Positions 8,479 to 16,956 of a stretch of 32,760 nt of DNA are shown one piece after another. The first letter of the stretch is position 1, and each line of letters starts with the position of its first letter. Under the pieces are notes generated by a model that had not been told where the DNA came from, searched no databases, and saw only the letters and a program-made list of their open reading frames with translations. The DNA is taken from NCBI GenBank assembly GCA_003564185.1, contig PXFS01000035.1, positions 1 through 32,760 on the forward strand, written 5' to 3'. The DNA is from Flavobacteriaceae bacterium (lineage in GTDB: Bacteria > Bacteroidota > Bacteroidia > Flavobacteriales > Flavobacteriaceae). Both the position numbers and the translations under genes were made by a program.

Positions 8479-11400
8479 TTATTTTTTTATCACTTTTTTA
8501 GTCACCCAATTGTTATTGACCAAAAGCTTCACAAAATACACTCCTGTTGTATAGTTAGTAAGGTCGATTTGCTTCAGCTGTTGGTTGGATTGAAATAATT
8601 TTTTTCCTTGTATGGAATATATTTCAATTTTTTGAATTTCAAATTGAGTTACTTGCTCTATGATCAATTTTCCAGAAGTTGGGTTAGGGTAGAGGCTAAA
8701 ACTATTTTCAAAATCAACTATAGAGAAAGTTTCACAATTAGGATCACCAAATTCGGTTACCTTAAGTTCAAAATTATCAATTGCAAAACATTCATTTAAA
8801 TCATCATTACGGCTAATTCTTGCCCATATAGTTTCTCCATCACTTAAATATTGGGTTGGTTTGATAATTGGATTAGTAAAGTTAAGCGCTCTACTTTCTG
8901 ATGTGAAATAATTGATTTGATAATCAGAAGCATTTTGGTCTTCACCAAGCACAATCTCATCATAATCACTCAAGTTAAAAGTGACTATATTAGACGTTTG
9001 CCCTTCTTCCTTGCAAACGTAAAAATCAACTAGAGGAAAAGTGCCTATCTTTACATTTTTTACATGAACATTAAAACTCACTAAATTAAAACACAATTCA
9101 CTTTGACTACTTTCTAAACGCACAAAGATTTTTGATTGATCAACGCCGTCCGGTAAACTGAAATTTTCTGGGTTTTGAATAGCGTTGGTTTTTGTTAACG
9201 CATCATTTCTTTCTTCATAATAGGTAGCTATGACTTCCGTTGGGTTTGCTGTACCTAAAGAGATGGCGTCATTAATGGTTAGATCAATATTTTCCTCTTC
9301 AGTGAATAAATTACATTCATCTAAGTGTTGTATATTTTCTTCTATTGCATCAGGACGTTGCGCAAAAGCTAATAGTACATCCATGCCAACAATAGTTGGA
9401 CATTTTGCTTCTCCAGATAAGGATTCATTAACCCTAACCCAAATAGTGGTAGGCTGCGTAACTTCATATTCTTCTGGGTTTCCAAGGGGGTTATTAAAGT
9501 CAATTGCATCTTCTTCACTTGTAAAGAAGTTTATTTCTAGACCTAAATCTTCAAGAGAATTCTGGTTTGAAGCAATTTCTCCACCTTGACCGTTATCATT
9601 TAAAAACGCAAAAGGATCAAGTTCTTCCATCAAGTTAATTTCAAAATTTCCATTTGGGTCACAGGCACAAATATTTTCAAAGGGATATTCAAATGAAGCA
9701 GTTGGTAAAAATTGAACTTGAATTTGATCACTTCCAACGCAAGCTTCACCGCCTTCAATGAAAACATCGTATAGTCCAGGCTCAAAAACATCAATAGATA
9801 ATTCATCGTTGAACTCGCTCAGTAATTCACCATCTTTTAACCATTCAACTTCTAAGTTGCAATTTTCACTTATTTCATTTTCGTAAATTGATAAATTTTG
9901 TGATTCCCCATAGCAGACTAAATTTTCATTACCTGGCACTAAATCATCACCTAGGTCAGCTCCAATGCCAAAAGATCCTCCTTCAATAAAGACAAAAGAA
10001 TCCATTATGGTGTCGTTCCAATCGCCTATAAGAAGCTTCATTTTGTAAGTTGTACAGGGGATAACTTCCGCATGTGCTGTTAAGGCTACTGTCTCACCTC
10101 CCATGTTATGGTAATCCGATGGTTGGTTACTGTAAAATTCAGGTAAGTAGAATTCTCCTAATCCTCCAATACCACAACTTGGATTATTATGAATATTTGT
10201 AGGAGTTGTTGGTACTGGATTACCGATTTCGTCGGGCACTGTGGCGATATTCAACCCGCCTAAGTTAGAGGCCAATAGGTCATCGTTAGGATTGGCATTA
10301 TGGTTGTATAAATACTCGTCTTGGTATACTCCTGGTGTACCGTCTTCAAAATCACCACCAATAAAATTGCCTTCTTCATCATAGGGTCCACTTATAATAA
10401 AGGCAAATACATCTGCAAAAGAACATACAAAGGAGGGATATTCATATGAAGCAAATATATAATTAAATGCTACTTCAGGTTCAAAAGAGCTAAATTCAAA
10501 GTCAATTGCACTTACGTCATTTACAGAGTTTGTTGGATTATTACCTGTTGCAATAGTAGCCAATAATTGTTCATTTGGACCACTACCAGATACAGATGCT
10601 TCTGACCATGCGTTCTCTGAAAATTGACCTAGAATATTTGGAATTCCACCACTACCAAGAACTACTCCTTCTTCAAACGGAAAATCACTACAGCCTTTAT
10701 TGAAATATCCTATACTAGTGCCTTCTGGCGACTGTATAGGAGAATTTACGTTATTTACATTAGCGCATGCTCCGCCACCAATCATAACTTCTGCAATTAG
10801 CTCCTCTAAGTTATAATGTGTGTTTTGGGTAGACAAACTCAATTGACCTTCATTTACTATAATATTAAATTCTAAGATTTCACTTGTACAAAAGCTATTG
10901 TTGGTGGCTATTATGCTTGCAGGCACATTTCCTAATTGATTAAGATTTAAATCTACAGTATTACCTTCAAATGAAGTGTTGCCAACTGTCCATTTATAAT
11001 TGAGTTCAGTATCAGAAGTCAAAAAACCATCAATCATTGAATTAGCTTGGAGTGTAAAATCTTCATCTTGTACAACTACAACATTATTGGCAAACTGACT
11101 TCCACAGGAGTCGTCATCTGCCAATGCTACAATTGGCATTATATTCGGACAGGCTTCATCACAGGTTATGTCCAAAGAAAAGCCAAATTCAGGAATCGGG
11201 AAACCAGGTACTGAATTAGCGTCTCCTGTCTTCAAGAGAATAGTTAAGCAGCCTTCTTCATTAGTTGCTGCAAGCCCTTCTGCAATTGAAGGTTCAGCAG
11301 GTGTAGAAAAGTCAAGTAATAGGTTTTCATCAACCTGTTCACCGTTATAAATTTCTAATGAAAATTCATTTGTTTGATCACTTATGGAAACCCAATTTAC

Positions 11401-11634
11401 ATTTATGTTTGAAAAATAAATCACTTCATTCTCATTTGAAGGGCAAATGGTAAGAATGAATTCTTTATTTTCAATATTTGTTATAGTGCTATTAAAAGCA
11501 CTTAGGTTACCAGTACACAATTCAATTTCATCATTTTCATCTAGCAAATTATCCTCTATAGCAAGTGGCCAGTCAATATTTTGTGCATGTAATTTTAGAC
11601 TTAAAATACAAAGTAGGAGTAATATCTTTTTCAT
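8479..11634 (-). CDS. Secreted choice-of-anchor L protein with T9SS type A sorting domain
   Basis: The 1,051-residue protein starts at ATG 11634 with a clear signal peptide (MKKILLLLCILSLKLHAQ). Residues about 20-160 are CUB-like (LEIYNGE, GCLTILLKTG) and about 165-265 Ig/PKD-like. The choice-of-anchor L region is about 280-560, with MIGGGACANV, YIFASYEYPSFVC, TPTNIHNN and IEGGSF. About 565-970 contains Ig-like and 100-residue repeats (NPENF, YFTSESRAL, IWARISR). The last 75 residues are a T9SS type A sorting domain beginning SLYPNPTSGKL, with IYSIQGK and TTGVYFVKL. It is predicted to be exported by Sec, secreted by T9SS and retained on the cell surface. It is a paralogue of the second half of the gene at 1-5017. 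Its binding target is unknown. Confidence 0.93.
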   Translation of the reverse strand: MKKILLLLCILSLKLHAQNIDWPLAIEDNLLDENDEIELCTGNLSAFNSTITNIENKEFILTICPSNENEVIYFSNINVNWVSISDQTNEFSLEIYNGEQVDENLLLDFSTPAEPSIAEGLAATNEEGCLTILLKTGDANSVPGFPIPEFGFSLDITCDEACPNIMPIVALADDDSCGSQFANNVVVVQDEDFTLQANSMIDGFLTSDTELNYKWTVGNTSFEGNTVDLNLNQLGNVPASIIATNNSFCTSEILEFNIIVNEGQLSLSTQNTHYNLEELIAEVMIGGGACANVNNVNSPIQSPEGTSIGYFNKGCSDFPFEEGVVLGSGGIPNILGQFSENAWSEASVSGSGPNEQLLATIATGNNPTNSVNDVSAIDFEFSSFEPEVAFNYIFASYEYPSFVCSFADVFAFIISGPYDEEGNFIGGDFEDGTPGVYQDEYLYNHNANPNDDLLASNLGGLNIATVPDEIGNPVPTTPTNIHNNPSCGIGGLGEFYLPEFYSNQPSDYHNMGGETVALTAHAEVIPCTTYKMKLLIGDWNDTIMDSFVFIEGGSFGIGADLGDDLVPGNENLVCYGESQNLSIYENEISENCNLEVEWLKDGELLSEFNDELSIDVFEPGLYDVFIEGGEACVGSDQIQVQFLPTASFEYPFENICACDPNGNFEINLMEELDPFAFLNDNGQGGEIASNQNSLEDLGLEINFFTSEEDAIDFNNPLGNPEEYEVTQPTTIWVRVNESLSGEAKCPTIVGMDVLLAFAQRPDAIEENIQHLDECNLFTEEENIDLTINDAISLGTANPTEVIATYYEERNDALTKTNAIQNPENFSLPDGVDQSKIFVRLESSQSELCFNLVSFNVHVKNVKIGTFPLVDFYVCKEEGQTSNIVTFNLSDYDEIVLGEDQNASDYQINYFTSESRALNFTNPIIKPTQYLSDGETIWARISRNDDLNECFAIDNFELKVTEFGDPNCETFSIVDFENSFSLYPNPTSGKLIIEQVTQFEIQKIEIYSIQGKKLFQSNQQLKQIDLTNYTTGVYFVKLLVNNNWVTKKVIKK

Positions 11635-11651
11635 AAGTATCTAATTTTCAG

Positions 11652-11659
11652 TAAATATA
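11652..11659 (-). promoter_or_regulatory. Possible -7 box for the 8479-11634 gene
   Basis: The minus strand reads TATATTTA, one mismatch from TAnnTTTG, with a predicted leader of about 14 bases before ATG 11634. No convincing -33 TTTG is present at the usual spacing. It is divergent from small-RNA unit 2. Confidence 0.3.
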
Positions 11660-11688
11660 ATTTATTTTTCTTTAAAACAGCTACTTTT

Positions 11689-11720
11689 TTTGGTCACAAT
11701 CTTATTTAATCTTATATTTA
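11689..11720 (+). promoter_or_regulatory. Promoter of small-RNA unit 2
   Basis: TTTG (11689-11692), 20 bases, then TATATTTA (11713-11720). The sequence TTTTTTTGGTCAC around the -33 box is shared with unit 3, so the promoter and not just the RNA body is repeated. Confidence 0.7.
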
Positions 11721-11722
11721 CA

Positions 11723-11794
11723 GTGGATGAAGTTTTTCATAATAGATTGGTTAGTTTGTAAAGCTCTTACCGCCTGGTAAGGGCTTTACTTTTT
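11723..11794 (+). ncRNA. Repeated small RNA candidate, copy 2
   Basis: The predicted transcript is about 72 nt. It begins with the same invariant 31-base block as copies 1 and 3 (11723-11753). The terminator stem is AAAGCTCTTACC/GGTAAGGGCTTT (11760-11771, 11776-11787): relative to copy 1 an A-U pair has become G-C on both arms, and one C-G pair has become a U-G wobble, so pairing is kept. An ATG at 11727 opens a 17-residue peptide, MKFFIIDWLVCKALTAW, whose TAA (11778-11780) falls inside the right arm of the hairpin. The unit lies immediately upstream of, and divergent from, the choice-of-anchor L gene starting at 11634. Confidence 0.75.
11760..11794 (+). terminator. Intrinsic terminator of small-RNA unit 2
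   Basis: A 12-bp stem with one U-G pair and a GCCT loop, then ACTTTTT (T-run 11790-11794). Confidence 0.8.
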
Positions 11795-12023
11795 AATGTA
11801 TTTAAGTTGACTCTAATAAATTGATTTCTGTAAAATTTTTTAATCAAATCGATTAATAATTTATAATTACAAATAGATATTTCTTAATTTTAGTATCATA
11901 TTTTATTCTAATTTAATGTAAGTTATTTAAATAAATGTGGAGTAATTTTACTTGTAAATTTAAAAAATACATACTTTTAAATTTTGGATTGAAACTAATC
12001 ACATAGATCCAATAATTTTATTA
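11795..12023. other. AT-rich gap with nothing recognisable
   Basis: Between small-RNA unit 2 and the 3' end of the BspA-like gene I see no open frame with a plausible start, no strong hairpin and no further copy of the repeated unit. Confidence 0.4.
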
Positions 12024-15000
12024 TCAGTCCATTTTTATTAGTTTATCTCTTACAACCTGACCACTACTTAGTGTAATGTTTAACCAATAAACACCTGATT
12101 TTAAATCTGTTAAATTTAGTCTTGTAGAGCTACTATTGATTTGACTATTTTTACTAAGTAACTTACCTTGTACATTATAAATGATAACATTTTCAATGAT
12201 ATCATAGCCCTTCAATGCACTTATAAATAAATAATTTTGACAAGGGTTTGGATACATTGAAATTATTTTTTTGGATTCAAAATCCTCAATAGAATAGGTT
12301 TCACAATCAGATCTTTGTGAATCACCAGCAATAGTCCAATTTTTTTGATTAATTAAAAAATCCCTAGATTCAACATTGCAAAACAATAAAGTAGCAGCAC
12401 CTAAATTTCTATTAGTCAAATTCACTTCGGAAAATGAAGATAACAAATTGTCATAATTTGTTGTCTGATATCCAGAAAAATTCAAAAAACCACCCAGGTT
12501 TACATTTGAATTGAAATTCCAATTGTCTAGCGGTTGATTAAAATTATTTGCTAATCTAAACATTTGACTCATATTTATTACTCCCTCAACATTCCAACTA
12601 TTTATATTTTGATTAAAATTTGATGCACCAGAGAACATTCTAAACATAGAATTTACTTGGCTAACATCCCAATTATTCAAAGGCTGATTAAAATTTGTAG
12701 CATTACGGAAAGAATCTTCCATAGTTATTACATTACTAACATCCCATTCATTTATTGGTTGATTAAAGCTGGTGGTGTTCTTAAACATTGATTTCATATT
12801 TACCAAGTTTGACAGATTAAAATTGTTCAACTGACCATTAAAATTAGTTGCATCTTCAAACATTGACTCCATTGTTGTTACCTGCTCTGTATTCCAATCG
12901 TTTAAGTCCTGATTAAAACTTGTAGCACCTTTGAACATGAAAAACATGTTTTCTGCACTATTAGTGTTCCAGTTTCAAATAGGATGATTAAAGCTAATAG
13001 CATCTTCAAATGCACTTTGGAAGTTTTTAACCTGAGAAACCACCCAACCTGACATATCAAAATTTACAAGTGGGGCATTTTTGAAAATTTCTCTCATACT
13101 TTCAACTTGTTGTAGATTTGGAATATCTGTTGCATTAATTATTAGTTGGTTAGCGTTTTCAAAGCTTTTTCTAAAACTTTTCCATTGTATATTTCCCCAT
13201 TGTTCAACTGATAGAAGTTTTTGAATATTATTACTTTGTTGATTAGTTTCAGGTAAAATGGCAAAATGCGAATATTCAGAAAATATACGCACTTCATATA
13301 TTCCAGCTTCTTCGTAGGTGTGTAAAGTATCATCTTGCTGACTTAAATTTGAGCTAATATTACCATCTCCCCAATCTACAATAAAATCATACGTAAAGGA
13401 ATTAGAAGTTGGAATAGTAATGCTTAAATCAGAGCCCTCTACTTGCCAAGTAGTAATAAACGCATTTTCTGTACATTCAATTAGTCCTAAAGAATCGTTT
13501 AGAATTTCAACATTATTTTCATTGATTAGAATATCTCGGTTTGTACTGTCACAGTAAATTAAGCCATTGTTATTTAAAGTAACATCAGAGATGCCTTGTT
13601 CAACAAAAGTTGATAATAACAGTTCATAATTATCTACATCTAATCCAGAATTTCTAAAAAGATTTGTTGGATTTAAAACTGATTCAAAGTTCCATTGATC
13701 TAAAGGCTGGTTAAAACTTGATGCATTATGAAAGAAATTATTCATATTTTCCAGACTAAGTTGCCAACTATTTATTGGCTGATTAAAAGAAGTAGCATTA
13801 AAAAACATAAGAGAAGCTGAAACTGCATTTTCTAAGTTCCAATTATTTATGTTTTGATTAAATGAAATAGCCCCATAGAACATACTATTTAAACCAATTA
13901 CGCTAGATACGTCCCAATTGTTTAGTGGTTGATTAAAAGATTCTGCTAAACGAAATGTAGAATTCATTATCAAAATATTAGATACATCCCAATTTTCTAT
14001 GCTTTGGTTAAAAGCTAAAGCTCCATCAAAAGCAGATCCTAAGCTAGTTGTATTGCTAATATCCCAGTTACTAATCTGCCCATTAAAGTTTTCTGCATCT
14101 TTAAAAATGCTACTTATTTGAGTAGCATTAGAAGTGTTCCAATCATTAAGGTCTTGGTTAAAGTTAGTTGCACCTTCAAACATTCGTCTAAAATCTGTAA
14201 CATTAGATACATCCCATCCATTCAATTCTTGATTAAAACTTGATGCATTTCTAAAAATACTTGCCAAATTGTTGACCCCAGAAACATCCCAGTTATTTAA
14301 AGGTTGGTTAAAGTTTTCTGCGTCTGTAAACATCTCATTCATGTTAGTGACATTTGATACATCCCAGTTATGGATGTTTTGATTAAAGCTACTTGCATTT
14401 CTGAAGGCTCTTGATAATGAATTAACATTGGAAACGTCCCATTGGTCTAATGGTTGATTAAAGTTAGTTGCACCATCAAAAATACCCGACATTGAAGTCA
14501 CATTACTAACATCCCAATGATTAATGTTTGCATTCATTTGCGAACCCCTAAAAAGATCAAAAAAACTTGTAACACTTTCTAAATTTGGAGCTTCATTTTC
14601 AGGTAAAGTAATATCCTGTGTAAATTGAAAATTTCCTAAAACCGAATTCCACTCAATATCTCCCCATTGTTTTACTTCTAGAATTTTTTGATTTTGACCT
14701 TGTACACCAGGAAGGTAAGCGCTAAATTGTCCCCAAATTTTAATGTCATAAGTTCCGCCATTTTCATAAGTATGTGTGCTAGTTGAAGTAAGTGCTGGCG
14801 AAAATGTATCATCACCCCAGTCAACAGTGTACATGTCATTAGATTGATAGGTGTTTGAAACATTGAAACCAATTTCGTCACCAGCATCTACTTCAAAAGT
14901 CAATATAAACGGCTCCATATCAGGTGTTAAAATTCCATTCTTATAAAATTTCATGTCAGAATTAAAAGGGCCGCCGCAACTTAAATTAACGTCTTCGAAA

Positions 15001-15413
15001 TAATTTAAAACCAATATATCATCTTCAAAATTAATATAAGGTTCGTTCTCAATTGCTGTATCTATAACTACATCAATATCAAAATTTTGGCAAGAAATTT
15101 CATAATTAAATTCATCATTGAGTTTGAGTTCATTATCACTTAAATCAATAATAATGTCTTTTGCTTCCCAGCTTACAAAATCAGCTCCATTAATACTGAT
15201 TTTTCTTAAATTAGGTTGGTCTGGAACATTTTCAACCTCAACTATTTGACTAGGTATTACTGATTCACCACTTGTACCTAAAGTAAAATTTTCATGTTCT
15301 AAATAATACACACCAGTAAAAAAGCTTGAATGGATAGATTCATCTTGAGCAGATAAAAATAAAGTGTTAAAAAATAACACAGCTAAAAGGCAGAATCTCA
15401 TAATCGAATTCAT
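12024..15413 (-). pseudogene. BspA-like (DUF285) T9SS surface protein interrupted by an in-frame TGA
   Basis: A single frame from ATG 15413 to the stop at 12024 would encode about 1,129 residues but contains one TGA (12975-12977) after residue 812. The layout is two super-modules. Each has a PKD-like domain (VDWGDD about 200-225; VDWGDG about 680-700), an array of 25-residue repeats (FNQPLxxWDVSNVxxMxxxFxxAxx) and a cap with an 'NYxxLLSxFxE' segment. A signal peptide opens the protein (LLAVLFFNTLFLSAQ), and a T9SS type A sorting domain (SMYPNPCQNYL, LKSGVYWLN) closes it, beyond the stop. Around the stop the repeat reads FNHPI-stop-NWNT, where sister repeats have N, D, E, H or S. A Ser TCA to TGA change would explain it. 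The truncated product lacks the sorting tail and could not be anchored. Sequencing error is possible. Confidence 0.85.
12975..15413 (-). CDS. N-terminal fragment (812 aa) of the interrupted BspA-like protein
   Basis: This is the part translated before the TGA: the signal peptide, first PKD-like domain, twelve 25-residue repeats, the cap, the second PKD-like domain and the first repeats of the second array. Repeats of this type (bacterial surface protein 25/26-residue repeat, DUF285) are leucine-rich-repeat-like and are usually found in adhesive surface proteins. Without the C-terminal sorting domain, T9SS export is not expected. The remaining 3' part stays open in the same frame; its first internal ATG is at 12947. 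Confidence 0.7.
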   Translation of the reverse strand: MNSIMRFCLLAVLFFNTLFLSAQDESIHSSFFTGVYYLEHENFTLGTSGESVIPSQIVEVENVPDQPNLRKISINGADFVSWEAKDIIIDLSDNELKLNDEFNYEISCQNFDIDVVIDTAIENEPYINFEDDILVLNYFEDVNLSCGGPFNSDMKFYKNGILTPDMEPFILTFEVDAGDEIGFNVSNTYQSNDMYTVDWGDDTFSPALTSTSTHTYENGGTYDIKIWGQFSAYLPGVQGQNQKILEVKQWGDIEWNSVLGNFQFTQDITLPENEAPNLESVTSFFDLFRGSQMNANINHWDVSNVTSMSGIFDGATNFNQPLDQWDVSNVNSLSRAFRNASSFNQNIHNWDVSNVTNMNEMFTDAENFNQPLNNWDVSGVNNLASIFRNASSFNQELNGWDVSNVTDFRRMFEGATNFNQDLNDWNTSNATQISSIFKDAENFNGQISNWDISNTTSLGSAFDGALAFNQSIENWDVSNILIMNSTFRLAESFNQPLNNWDVSSVIGLNSMFYGAISFNQNINNWNLENAVSASLMFFNATSFNQPINSWQLSLENMNNFFHNASSFNQPLDQWNFESVLNPTNLFRNSGLDVDNYELLLSTFVEQGISDVTLNNNGLIYCDSTNRDILINENNVEILNDSLGLIECTENAFITTWQVEGSDLSITIPTSNSFTYDFIVDWGDGNISSNLSQQDDTLHTYEEAGIYEVRIFSEYSHFAILPETNQQSNNIQKLLSVEQWGNIQWKSFRKSFENANQLIINATDIPNLQQVESMREIFKNAPLVNFDMSGWVVSQVKNFQSAFEDAISFNHPI

Positions 15414-15444
15414 TTTTATGAATAAATAATGTCAATTAATGTAT

Positions 15445-15476
15445 GAAATATATTTGAAACAGAATTTTAAGTCAAA
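15445..15476 (-). promoter_or_regulatory. Promoter of the BspA-like gene
   Basis: The minus strand has TTTG (15476-15473), 20 bases, then TATATTTC (15452-15445), one mismatch from TAnnTTTG. The predicted leader is about 28 bases before ATG 15413. The spacing equals that of small-RNA units 2 and 3. Confidence 0.55.
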
Positions 15477-15510
15477 GGAAGTTTAATTTTATAAAAATTA
15501 TTGTTTTTTT

Positions 15511-15542
15511 TTTGGTCACTATCTAAATCTGTCTTACATTTA
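15511..15542 (+). promoter_or_regulatory. Promoter of small-RNA unit 3
   Basis: TTTG (15511-15514), 20 bases, then TACATTTA (15535-15542). It shares the poly-T plus TTTGGTCAC context with unit 2. Confidence 0.65.
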
Positions 15543-15544
15543 TA

Positions 15545-15615
15545 GTGGATGAAGTTTTTCATAATAGATTGGTTAGTTGTAAAGCCCTTACCGCCTGGTA
15601 AGGGCTTTGCTTTTT
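15545..15615 (+). ncRNA. Repeated small RNA candidate, copy 3
   Basis: The predicted transcript is about 71 nt with the invariant 31-base block (15545-15575) and the terminator stem AAAGCCCTTACC/GGTAAGGGCTTT (15581-15592, 15597-15608), fully paired. The linker is one base shorter than in copy 2. That base loss shifts the small open frame starting at ATG 15549, so the peptide end seen in copies 1 and 2 (LTAW) is lost while the RNA structure is intact. This favours RNA over peptide as the conserved product. The unit is divergent from the BspA-like gene starting at 15413. Confidence 0.75.
15581..15615 (+). terminator. Intrinsic terminator of small-RNA unit 3
   Basis: A perfect 12-bp stem with GCCT loop followed by GCTTTTT (T-run 15611-15615). 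Confidence 0.85.
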
Positions 15616-15719
15616 AATATGAGTTAAACTCTTATAGTTAATCATTTTTATTTCAGCTAAAATTTTGTAAAGCGTACTAAAAAATTCTCTTTATATTTTT
15701 AACTTTTCAAAAAAAAAGT

Positions 15720-16367
15720 ATGATACCTAAAGCGATTTTTATATTCGTATTTTTCTTTTCGCTAAAGGTTAGTGCTTTGCAGAACTTTGAAGAAATGAAT
15801 CAAGATACCGTACATTACAAAAATAAAGTAATCCCTAAAATCATAGAAGACGAAGCCAAAATAGCTTTTGATCATTTCCCAGAATTAGATGATGTAGCTA
15901 TAGAAGTTAGATTCAAAGGACTTAAAAAATCCTTTATGAATGCGCAACCTCGATTTACAGACTTCTTTAAATCCAAAAAAAATCGTTCTTACATCATTTC
16001 TATAAGCTCTAAATTCATCATTGAAAACGAAAAATTCTCCATTGATGAAATTCCTTCTCAAGTTATGATTGGTTGGATTGGGCACGAATTGGGGCATATC
16101 ATGGATTACCAAGACAGAAGTGCCTTTAATCTCATTGGATTTGGTATTGGCTATTCCTTCTCAAAAAGTTACATCCGAAAAGCAGAAAAAACAGCAGATA
16201 CTTATGCCGTTGAAAAAGGTTTAGGAGAATACATTATAGCTACAAAAAACTTTATTTTAAACCACACAGAATTTCCCGATAAATACAAAGAAAACATCAA
16301 AAAGCTCTATCTATCTCCCGATGAAATTTTAATGCTTATTGATGAAGATAACGAGATTAAGCCCTAA
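15720..16367 (+). CDS. Exported M48-like HExxH protein of unknown function
   Basis: The 215-residue protein starts at ATG 15720, preceded by an A9 run and a weak promoter-like TATATTTT at 15692. An N-terminal hydrophobic stretch (AIFIFVFFFSLKVSALQ) indicates export. The motif H122-E-L-G-H126 in the context WIGHELGHIMDYQ, with E156-KTA-D160 (ExxxD) about 30 residues later, is the zinc-ligand pattern of M48-type metallopeptidases. The protein lacks the extra transmembrane segments of HtpX and has no recognised additional domain. It converges with miaE, with only 7 bases between the two stops. Peptidase activity is inferred. Confidence 0.75.
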   Translation: MIPKAIFIFVFFFSLKVSALQNFEEMNQDTVHYKNKVIPKIIEDEAKIAFDHFPELDDVAIEVRFKGLKKSFMNAQPRFTDFFKSKKNRSYIISISSKFIIENEKFSIDEIPSQVMIGWIGHELGHIMDYQDRSAFNLIGFGIGYSFSKSYIRKAEKTADTYAVEKGLGEYIIATKNFILNHTEFPDKYKENIKKLYLSPDEILMLIDEDNEIKP

Positions 16368-16374
16368 GTTGAGC

Positions 16375-16956
16375 TTAACCGTGAACAGTTTCTTTTTTGC
16401 TTAGATTTTTCATAATTTCAGCTTCATAAGCTAATAAGGCATCCCACTTTTCGTTAACAATCTTTTCGTCCCCATACTTTCTTGCAAACTTCAAAAAAAG
16501 CGTATAATGTCCCGCTTCAGAAATCATCAATTTTCTATAAAAACGCGCTAACCTCTTGTCTTCTAAATTTTCAGAAAGCAAACGGAATCGCTCACAACTT
16601 CTGGCTTCAATAAGTGCCGCATACATCAAACGGTGAGTAAGTTGGTCAATTCTACTTCCGCCTTTTGGAAAAAATTTCATTAATTCAACCACATATAAAT
16701 CCTTGCGGTCTCTTCCTAATTTTATTCCTCTTTCTTTCAACAATTCATGCACCATCTTAAAATGACTCATTTCCTCCTGAACCAAATCGTGCATTTCTTC
16801 AACTAATTCATCAAACTCGGGAAAGCTCACAATCAGCGAAATAGCAGTAGAAGCAGCTTTTTGCTCACACCAGGCATGGTCAATTAAAATTTCTTCAATG
16901 TTTTTGTTGGCAATATCTGCCCATCTTGGGTCGGTAGGTAATTTTAGTCCTAACAT
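16375..16956 (-). CDS. miaE: tRNA 2-methylthio-N6-isopentenyladenosine hydroxylase MiaE
   Basis: The 193-residue protein starts at ATG 16956. It matches the MiaE ferritin-like diiron family, with two carboxylate/His sets: WCEQ (E31) and EEMSHF (E62, H65) in the first half, EARSCERF and SEAGHYTLF in the second. The enzyme hydroxylates the isopentenyl group of ms2i6A37 in tRNAs reading UNN codons, using oxygen. The ATG overlaps the dnaX stop by one base (TAATG), so translation is probably coupled to dnaX. The length is that of the shorter Bacteroidota form. Confidence 0.92.
   Translation of the reverse strand: MLGLKLPTDPRWADIANKNIEEILIDHAWCEQKAASTAISLIVSFPEFDELVEEMHDLVQEEMSHFKMVHELLKERGIKLGRDRKDLYVVELMKFFPKGGSRIDQLTHRLMYAALIEARSCERFRLLSENLEDKRLARFYRKLMISEAGHYTLFLKFARKYGDEKIVNEKWDALLAYEAEIMKNLSKKETVHG

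Noticed and set aside
12540-14560. Regular 75-bp direct repeats suggesting a CRISPR-like or tandem-repeat array
   Set aside because: They are coding repeats of the 25-residue BspA/DUF285 unit, diverged at DNA level, without uniform repeats and unique spacers.
8331-15615. The repeated units as miniature transposons or insertion-sequence ends
   Set aside because: No terminal inverted repeats or target-site duplications are visible at the borders, and conservation follows promoter, body and terminator.
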